A program made the position numbers and the translations under genes. Below are positions 6,939 through 11,297 of a DNA stretch of 11,297 bases, one piece after another. Within the stretch, counting starts at the first letter, position 1. Each line of letters starts with the position of its first letter. The notes below the pieces were generated by a model. That model was given only the letters and a program-made list of their open reading frames with translations, had not been told where the DNA came from and searched no databases. Source of the DNA: Bacteroidales bacterium (GTDB taxonomy: Bacteria > Bacteroidota > Bacteroidia > Bacteroidales > UBA7960); contig SLSG01000296.1 of assembly GCA_007130545.1 (NCBI GenBank), positions 1 through 11,297 of the forward strand, given 5' to 3'.

Positions 6939-7757
6939 CAGCTCGAAACGCATGTCCCCGTCCGTTACCCAGCGGCCTTCAAGCAGGTCAAGCTCAAAAA
7001 ATTCCAGCACCCCGTCGAGCAGAACGGCAATGATGCCCGGTTCCCATGGGATAATGGCTTCATAGCCTCCGGGCAGGCGCAGGACATGCTCATCCATGAA
7101 CTCCCAAATGCCCTCCTCGTTCAGAAAGTATACCCCAAGCCGGTGGTCATCCACCACGGCAATCGTCATATTGCCCAGTGAGAAATAGTGGTCGATGCCC
7201 TCCGGGATGGCGAACACGGCGGTTTCATCGTGGACCCAGATGCCGGATTCGTCAAAATAGAAAAATTCGACATAACCGCTGAACTCCATTGCGATAAAAC
7301 CCAGTTCCCAGGGCATTTTTACCGAAAGGAGCCGGTCGTAGGACCTGGGCAGCTCAAAGCGGAAGCGCTCATCAATCACCCAGTTGTTGTAGGCATCAAG
7401 GCGGTAAAACTGGATCTCCCGGCCGTCGATCACCCCGATGGTGCCGATGCCCATGGCCAACAGGCCCTCGTTCTTCTCCGGAATATTGAACTGGGATAGC
7501 TTGTCCAGCACCCAGCGGTGCTGCTCATCCAAAAAATACACATAGACCTTGCCATCCTGTGTCAGTCCGACCGTACCCATGCCGGGTGCCAGGATCCTGG
7601 ATGCCACTGGATGCCCGGACTGCTCAATGTTCTGGTCCTTTGTGGTGGTGCGCCTGCAGGAAGGCATCAGCGATACTGCTGCGAAGAGGAGCAGATAGCC
7701 CGTGGCCCGGGCAATTTTCCCTTTGATCGTCCCGTCGGGAAGGAAATGTTTTGTCAT
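6930..7757 (-). CDS. Lipoprotein of five tandem propeller-like repeats, function unknown
   Basis: I do not recognise a characterised family. The 275-residue protein begins with a positively charged stretch, a hydrophobic segment (about 20-31) and MPSC with Cys34, consistent with a lipoprotein signal peptide. Residues after Cys34 are RRTTT, with no acidic cluster of the kind linked to surface export, so a periplasm-facing anchor is more likely. The rest is five tandem units of 44-48 residues. Each has a hydrophobic strand near a Gly, an aromatic strand such as VYVYFLD, a conserved Trp (82, 126, 174, 218, 263) and a closing Pro (93, 137, 185, 229, 274). This resembles a five-bladed beta-propeller. 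The ATG at 7757 was chosen because it gives a proper signal peptide and avoids overlap with arcA. The 23-bp gap to arcA suggests cotranscription and a possible link to arginine metabolism, which is inference. Confidence 0.85.
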   Translation of the reverse strand: MTKHFLPDGTIKGKIARATGYLLLFAAVSLMPSCRRTTTKDQNIEQSGHPVASRILAPGMGTVGLTQDGKVYVYFLDEQHRWVLDKLSQFNIPEKNEGLLAMGIGTIGVIDGREIQFYRLDAYNNWVIDERFRFELPRSYDRLLSVKMPWELGFIAMEFSGYVEFFYFDESGIWVHDETAVFAIPEGIDHYFSLGNMTIAVVDDHRLGVYFLNEEGIWEFMDEHVLRLPGGYEAIIPWEPGIIAVLLDGVLEFFELDLLEGRWVTDGDMRFELPS

Positions 7758-7780
7758 AGTGAAACTAGAATATTGGTTTG

Positions 7781-9037
7781 TTAAACGGGCTTGCGGCTGA
7801 CTGGCATGGTCATGCACCTGGCCCCGCCTCCTCCGCGCGGCAGCTCCGACCCGTCAATGGTAATGACGAAGCGCCCGTCGACCGGCTTTTCAACCCTCCC
7901 CTTCAGGATGTCGGAGGCTTTGTAGACCTCAAAGTCTGACTGGCTCAATGCTTCCAGGGTGTGCACATTGCGGGCATAACCAATCACCTTCCCTGGGCCC
8001 AGTGCAAAGAAGTTGGCCCCGCTGTGCCATTGCTCCCGCTCCTGCAGGCGTTGGTCACGGGATCCCCCGCAATATACCGGCTCCAGGTCCAGCCCCAGGT
8101 TCTTCAGTCCCTCGGGAAGGTTCTTGACTTCGCGCACGAACTTCACTTCCCCCCCCTCGGCATACATATGCACCGTGTGGTATTTGTTCATCTTCATGAT
8201 CACCGGCTCGTAGATCATGCACACGTCGCGGTCGAGCAGCGTAAACACCATGTCAAGGTGGATGAAGGACTCCGGGGTGAGGGGGAGCTCCTGGACCAGG
8301 ATGTGCTGTTTTTCGTTGAGGCCTTTCAGGTGGTTCAACATAAAATCAATGCCCTGCGAAGTCGTGCGCGACCCGATACCGCATACCAGGATGTCCTCCC
8401 TGGCTACCAGCACATCCCCGCCTTCCATGGCTACGTCTGACTCCGGCTTCTTGCCTGGGTTGGGATTGATGGTCCGGGAACTGAGCTGCGGATGGAAATC
8501 AAAGATGGCCTCCAGGATCAGGGTCTCCCTGAACCGTACGTTGGATGCCATGGAGCCGATGAATACGCTGTCATAGACCGAAACGCCTGCATCCCGCGTA
8601 AAGAAGAAGTTGTGCAGGGGTTTCAGCGAGAACCGGTCCTTGCTCAGAAAATTCGTCAGGGAGTTGTTGCGGACCCTGACCCCCTCTATCAGCGCTGCGG
8701 CCAGCGTTTTCTCATCCAGAGACGAGAGGTATTCATTTATACATACCGCCATCTCGTTCTTGCAGATGTTGCGGATCAGGCTGTCTTTCACCTTGTCGTT
8801 CTTCAGCACCTCCTCCAATAGTTCCTTGATCTCAAAGACCCTGCTGTAACTCTCCAGTATCCCCTTGAATTGGCTGTACTCCTTCTCTACCACGCTCAGG
8901 TTCAGGATGTCGCTGTAGAGCGCCCGTTCGGCATTTTCAGGGGTCATGTTCTCCACCTCCTGACCCGGGGAATGGACGATGACACCCTCCAGCTCCCCGA
9001 TTTCTGAATAGATCCGTGTCGGCATTTTTTCCTGCAT
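7781..9037 (-). CDS. arcA: Arginine deiminase
   Basis: Arginine deiminase hydrolyses L-arginine to citrulline and ammonia, in the cytosol. Citrulline can then feed ATP formation through ornithine transcarbamylase and carbamate kinase, and the ammonia can counter acid. The 418-residue length is normal. The catalytic set of the guanidine-modifying superfamily is complete: FTRDAG with Asp149, MEGGD with Glu205, HLD with His260 and Asp262, and GGGARCMT near the C-terminus with nucleophile Cys408. Arg residues near 168-170 and at 224 are candidates for binding the substrate carboxylate. The start at 9037 is chosen because AGGAGGG lies just upstream; an in-frame ATG at 9052 would add five residues but has no such signal. 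No transcarbamylase, carbamate kinase or arginine/ornithine antiporter is next to it. The lipoprotein gene follows 23 bp downstream. Confidence 0.95.
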   Translation of the reverse strand: MQEKMPTRIYSEIGELEGVIVHSPGQEVENMTPENAERALYSDILNLSVVEKEYSQFKGILESYSRVFEIKELLEEVLKNDKVKDSLIRNICKNEMAVCINEYLSSLDEKTLAAALIEGVRVRNNSLTNFLSKDRFSLKPLHNFFFTRDAGVSVYDSVFIGSMASNVRFRETLILEAIFDFHPQLSSRTINPNPGKKPESDVAMEGGDVLVAREDILVCGIGSRTTSQGIDFMLNHLKGLNEKQHILVQELPLTPESFIHLDMVFTLLDRDVCMIYEPVIMKMNKYHTVHMYAEGGEVKFVREVKNLPEGLKNLGLDLEPVYCGGSRDQRLQEREQWHSGANFFALGPGKVIGYARNVHTLEALSQSDFEVYKASDILKGRVEKPVDGRFVITIDGSELPRGGGGARCMTMPVSRKPV

Positions 9038-9040
9038 AAT

Positions 9041-9047
9041 CCCTCCT
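9041..9047 (-). promoter_or_regulatory. Shine-Dalgarno sequence deciding the arcA start
   Basis: On the minus strand AGGAGGG is followed by ATT and the ATG at 9037. It supports this start over the ATG at 9052. A strong Shine-Dalgarno sequence is notable because Bacteroidota mRNAs seldom rely on one, and the other starts in this window lack it. Confidence 0.6.
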
Positions 9048-9075
9048 GTCATTTAGGTTGCGGCCCGTCGTCAAG

Positions 9076-9108
9076 CAAAATTAACAAATTAATCGACAGG
9101 CCCGCCAA
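9076..9108 (-). promoter_or_regulatory. Probable arcA promoter
   Basis: On the minus strand TAATTTTG (9083-9076) matches TAnnTTTG exactly. A TTG at 9108-9106 lies 22 bp upstream, slightly farther than usual for a -33 box. Transcription would start near 9069 and give a leader of about 30 bases to the ATG at 9037. Confidence 0.55.
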
Positions 9109-9119
9109 TCGATAATTTG
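9085..9119. repeat. Near-perfect inverted repeat between arcA and dcp
   Basis: CAAATTAATCGA (9085-9096) and TCGATAATTTG (9109-9119) are reverse complements apart from one extra A in the left arm. The 12-bp centre is GC-rich. The repeat sits between the two divergent promoters and could be an operator for either gene, or reflect the AT-rich symmetry of back-to-back promoters. Confidence 0.65.
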
Positions 9120-9129
9120 CTTAAACTTG
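9113..9129 (+). promoter_or_regulatory. Candidate -7 region for dcp
   Basis: Two imperfect -7 candidates are seen: TAATTTG (9113-9119), one base short of TAnnTTTG, and TAAACTTG (9122-9129), with one mismatch and followed by CAGG as in the uvrA promoter. Either would give a short leader to the ATG at 9149. No good -33 box is visible, so the exact promoter is uncertain. Confidence 0.35.
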
Positions 9130-9148
9130 CAGGAAAATTCAGCTGACG

Positions 9149-11218
9149 ATGACGAACCCCATGAGCCCGAATCCGGAAGAGAACAATCCACTGATCGCCC
9201 CTTTCAATACCCCTTATGATACCCCTCCGTTCGACCAGATAAGGCATGAACACTATGTGCCTGCATTCCGGGCTGCCATAGAGGAAGGGCTGCGCGAGAC
9301 CACGGTCATTGCTTCGGCGGAGGGAACACCCGGGTTTGCCAATACCATAGAGGCATTGGACCGTAGCGGGGAACTGCTTTCACGGGTCAGCGATGTGTTC
9401 TACAACCTGAACAATGCGGAAACGGATGCCCGCATGCAGGAGATTGCCCGTGAGGTGGCGCCATGGGTATCCGACTACCATAATGACATCCTGTTCAACA
9501 AGGCACTTTTTGAGCGGATCCGGACCGTTTATGCACAGCGTGACGCAATGACGCTGAGCCCCGAACAGCAGACCCTGCTGGAAAAAACCTATCGAAGTTT
9601 CGTGCGCAACGGGGCCCTGCTGGATGAGAAAGGCCAGGGGAGGCTCCGGGAAATCTCCAGGGAGCTCTCAGCCCTGTCCCTGAAATTTCATGACAATGTG
9701 CTGGCAGAGACGAATGCGTTTCTACTGCATGTCACCGATGAAAAAGACCTGGCCGGGCTGCCGGGAACGGCCATGGAAGCTGCAGCAGAGCTGGCGAGGG
9801 AGCGCGGGCTGGAAGGCTGGGCGTTCTCGCTGCATGCACCCAGCTTCGGACCTTTTATGGAATATGCCGACAATCGGGAACTGCGCCACCGGATGTATAC
9901 TGCATACGCCATGCGCGCCAACCAAAACAATGCATACGACAACAAGGAGGTCCTGCAAAGGATCGCCAACCTGAGGCTGGAGCGGGCCAGGCTGCTAGGT
10001 TATGCGACTCATGCCGATTTCGTACTGGAGGAACGCATGGCAGGGAAGCCCGAAAGGGTGCATGCGCTGCTGGACCAGCTGCTGGTCGCGGCGCGTCCCA
10101 CTGCGGAGGGGGAGCTGGAAGAGCTCAGGCAGCTGGCAGTGTCGATGGGGGCGGAAGGGGAGATCATGCCGTGGGACTGGGCCTGGTACTCCGAGAAGCT
10201 TCGCAGGCAGCGCTTTGAACTGGACGAGGAGGTCTTGCGCCCCTATTTTGAACTGGATGCCGTGAAGCAGGGTGTGTTTGAGCTGACCGGACGGCTGTGG
10301 GGCATGACTTATGTCCGCAACGAAAGGATCCCGGTCTACCACCAGGATGTGGAGGTTTACGAGGTGTATGATGCGGATGGCAACCTGCTCGCCATACTGT
10401 ACCTGGACTTCTTTCCCCGGGAGGGGAAAAGCCCCGGTGCCTGGATGACCGAATTTCGCTCCCAGCAAAAAAGGGAGGGGAAGGACATTCGCCCCCAGGT
10501 ATCGGTGGTTTGCAATTTCTCAAAACCCACTAAAAAGAGACCCTCTCTGCTTACTTTTCGTGAGATGAGCACTTTCCTTCATGAGTTCGGGCATGCGCTC
10601 CACGGCATGATGTCTGACGTGACCTATGCGGGATTGTCAGGTACCAGCGTGTACCGGGACTTTGTGGAACTGCCGTCGATGATCATGGAAAACTGGGCTC
10701 TGGAGCGGGAGTTCCTGGATCTGTTTGCAAGGCATTATGAAACCGGGGAGCGCATCCCGGATGAGCTGGTCAGAAAGATCATCGATGCCAGGAACTTCAA
10801 TGCCGGATACGGCATTTTGAGGCAGCTGGGATTCGGACTTAATGACATGGCCTGGCATGGCATCACGGAGCCGGTCGGGGCTGACGTGCTCGATTTTGAG
10901 CGCCGGTCGATGCAGCCGGCAGCCCTGCTGCCTGTGGTGGACCATGTGATGGTAAGTACGGCTTTCGCCCACATCTTCGCCGGGGGGTATGCCGCCGGTT
11001 ATTACAGCTATAAATGGTCGGAGGTACTGGATGCGGATGCCTTCCGGGTTTTCCGTGAAAATGGTATATTTGACAAGGCAACGGCTGCCTCATTCCGTGA
11101 GAATATCCTTTCCCGTGGCGGGTCGGAACACCCCATGACGCTTTATATGCGTTTCCGTGGAAAAGAACCTACGATCGACGCCCTGCTGGAGCGGGACGGA
11201 CTGAAGCAGGGCCATTAG
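9149..11218 (+). CDS. dcp: M3-family zinc peptidyl-dipeptidase (Dcp-like)
   Basis: A thermolysin-like metallopeptidase of family M3 (thimet oligopeptidase fold); Dcp enzymes release dipeptides from the C-terminus of short peptides, helping to recycle peptides. The 689-residue protein has the zinc site HEFGH at 478-482 (His478, Glu479, His482). The third ligand is Glu507 in RDFVELPS, the spacing expected for Dcp. The downstream block AHIFAGGYAAGYYSYKW (607-623) holds the family's substrate-binding Gly/Tyr residues. There is no signal peptide, so a cytosolic location is likely. Oligopeptidase A is the main alternative; the match around the zinc site and the C-terminal region favours Dcp. The ATG at 9149 gives the usual N-terminus; a Met at residue 5 is possible. 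purD starts 20 bp downstream, probably on the same transcript. Confidence 0.93.
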   Translation: MTNPMSPNPEENNPLIAPFNTPYDTPPFDQIRHEHYVPAFRAAIEEGLRETTVIASAEGTPGFANTIEALDRSGELLSRVSDVFYNLNNAETDARMQEIAREVAPWVSDYHNDILFNKALFERIRTVYAQRDAMTLSPEQQTLLEKTYRSFVRNGALLDEKGQGRLREISRELSALSLKFHDNVLAETNAFLLHVTDEKDLAGLPGTAMEAAAELARERGLEGWAFSLHAPSFGPFMEYADNRELRHRMYTAYAMRANQNNAYDNKEVLQRIANLRLERARLLGYATHADFVLEERMAGKPERVHALLDQLLVAARPTAEGELEELRQLAVSMGAEGEIMPWDWAWYSEKLRRQRFELDEEVLRPYFELDAVKQGVFELTGRLWGMTYVRNERIPVYHQDVEVYEVYDADGNLLAILYLDFFPREGKSPGAWMTEFRSQQKREGKDIRPQVSVVCNFSKPTKKRPSLLTFREMSTFLHEFGHALHGMMSDVTYAGLSGTSVYRDFVELPSMIMENWALEREFLDLFARHYETGERIPDELVRKIIDARNFNAGYGILRQLGFGLNDMAWHGITEPVGADVLDFERRSMQPAALLPVVDHVMVSTAFAHIFAGGYAAGYYSYKWSEVLDADAFRVFRENGIFDKATAASFRENILSRGGSEHPMTLYMRFRGKEPTIDALLERDGLKQGH

Positions 11219-11238
11219 ACATTAATTTGACAAGCCAT

Positions 11239-11297
11239 ATGAATGTGTTGGTATTGGGCAGTGGCGGCCGGGAGCATGCCATGGCCTGGAAGATTTC
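11239..11297 (+). CDS. purD: Phosphoribosylamine-glycine ligase, N-terminal fragment (cut by window edge)
   Basis: PurD (GAR synthetase) uses ATP to join glycine to phosphoribosylamine in the second step of purine synthesis, in the cytosol. Only the first 19 residues are visible: MNVLVLGSGGREHAMAWKI. They match the highly conserved N-terminal beta strand and GSGGREHA loop of PurD. The gene follows dcp by 20 bp on the same strand. A TAATTTG stretch at 11223-11229 resembles a -7 element but is very close to the ATG, so I do not call a promoter. The family call rests on this short but distinctive motif. Confidence 0.88.
   Translation, partial: MNVLVLGSGGREHAMAWKI

Noticed and set aside
7758..7817. 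Upstream extension of the lipoprotein gene by 20 residues
   Set aside because: It would overlap the end of arcA and place 20 polar residues before the signal peptide. The ATG at 7757 gives a normal lipoprotein leader.
1..11297. Defence island, prophage or mobile element
   Set aside because: All eight confident genes or gene fragments are metabolic, repair, transport or envelope genes. There is no integrase, transposase, toxin-antitoxin pair, nuclease effector, tRNA or attachment repeat.

Overview
The window looks like a chromosomal, mostly housekeeping stretch from a member of the Bacteroidota, probably Bacteroidales-like, with fairly GC-rich coding sequence. The best evidence for the phylum is promoter structure. 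Intergenic regions carry -7 elements of the form TAnnTTTG, in one case with a TTTG box 20 bp upstream. Most starts have no obvious Shine-Dalgarno sequence. The protein families (COG1033-type RND/MMPL exporter, FPP/GGPP-type polyprenyl synthase, lone arginine deiminase, M3 dipeptidyl carboxypeptidase) fit but do not fix a genus.

Layout, left to right. Bases 1-3951 are a minus-strand block read right to left: an MMPL/RND-type exporter, then rmlA (glucose-1-phosphate thymidylyltransferase) with its own promoter inside the end of the exporter gene, then a polyprenyl diphosphate synthase cut off by the window edge. The rmlA stop and the synthase start lie at opposite ends of an 84-bp array of 7-bp repeats (550-633). 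A compact divergent promoter region (3986-4029), built on a perfect 11-bp inverted repeat, separates the exporter from uvrA on the plus strand (4048-6891). uvrA converges on a small lipoprotein gene (6930-7757, minus). That gene lies 23 bp downstream of arcA (arginine deiminase, 7781-9037, minus) and probably shares its transcript. A second divergent promoter region (9038-9148), again with an inverted repeat, separates arcA from dcp (peptidyl-dipeptidase, 9149-11218, plus). dcp is followed after 20 bp by the first 19 codons of purD.

How the genes may work together (inference). The left block could serve envelope building: dTDP-sugar precursor, isoprenoid carrier precursor and a membrane exporter. 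The arcA-lipoprotein pair is the least explained part. The lipoprotein is made of five tandem repeats of about 44 residues that resemble propeller blades, and I recognise no known family. UvrA (nucleotide excision repair), Dcp (peptide turnover) and PurD (purine synthesis) are ordinary housekeeping functions.

There is no gene-free stretch longer than 300 bases. I see no tRNA or rRNA, CRISPR array, insertion sequence, integrase or phage gene. I found no clear new multi-gene system. The points most worth a second look are the heptad array bridging two genes, the repeat lipoprotein next to arcA, and the two symmetric divergent promoter regions.
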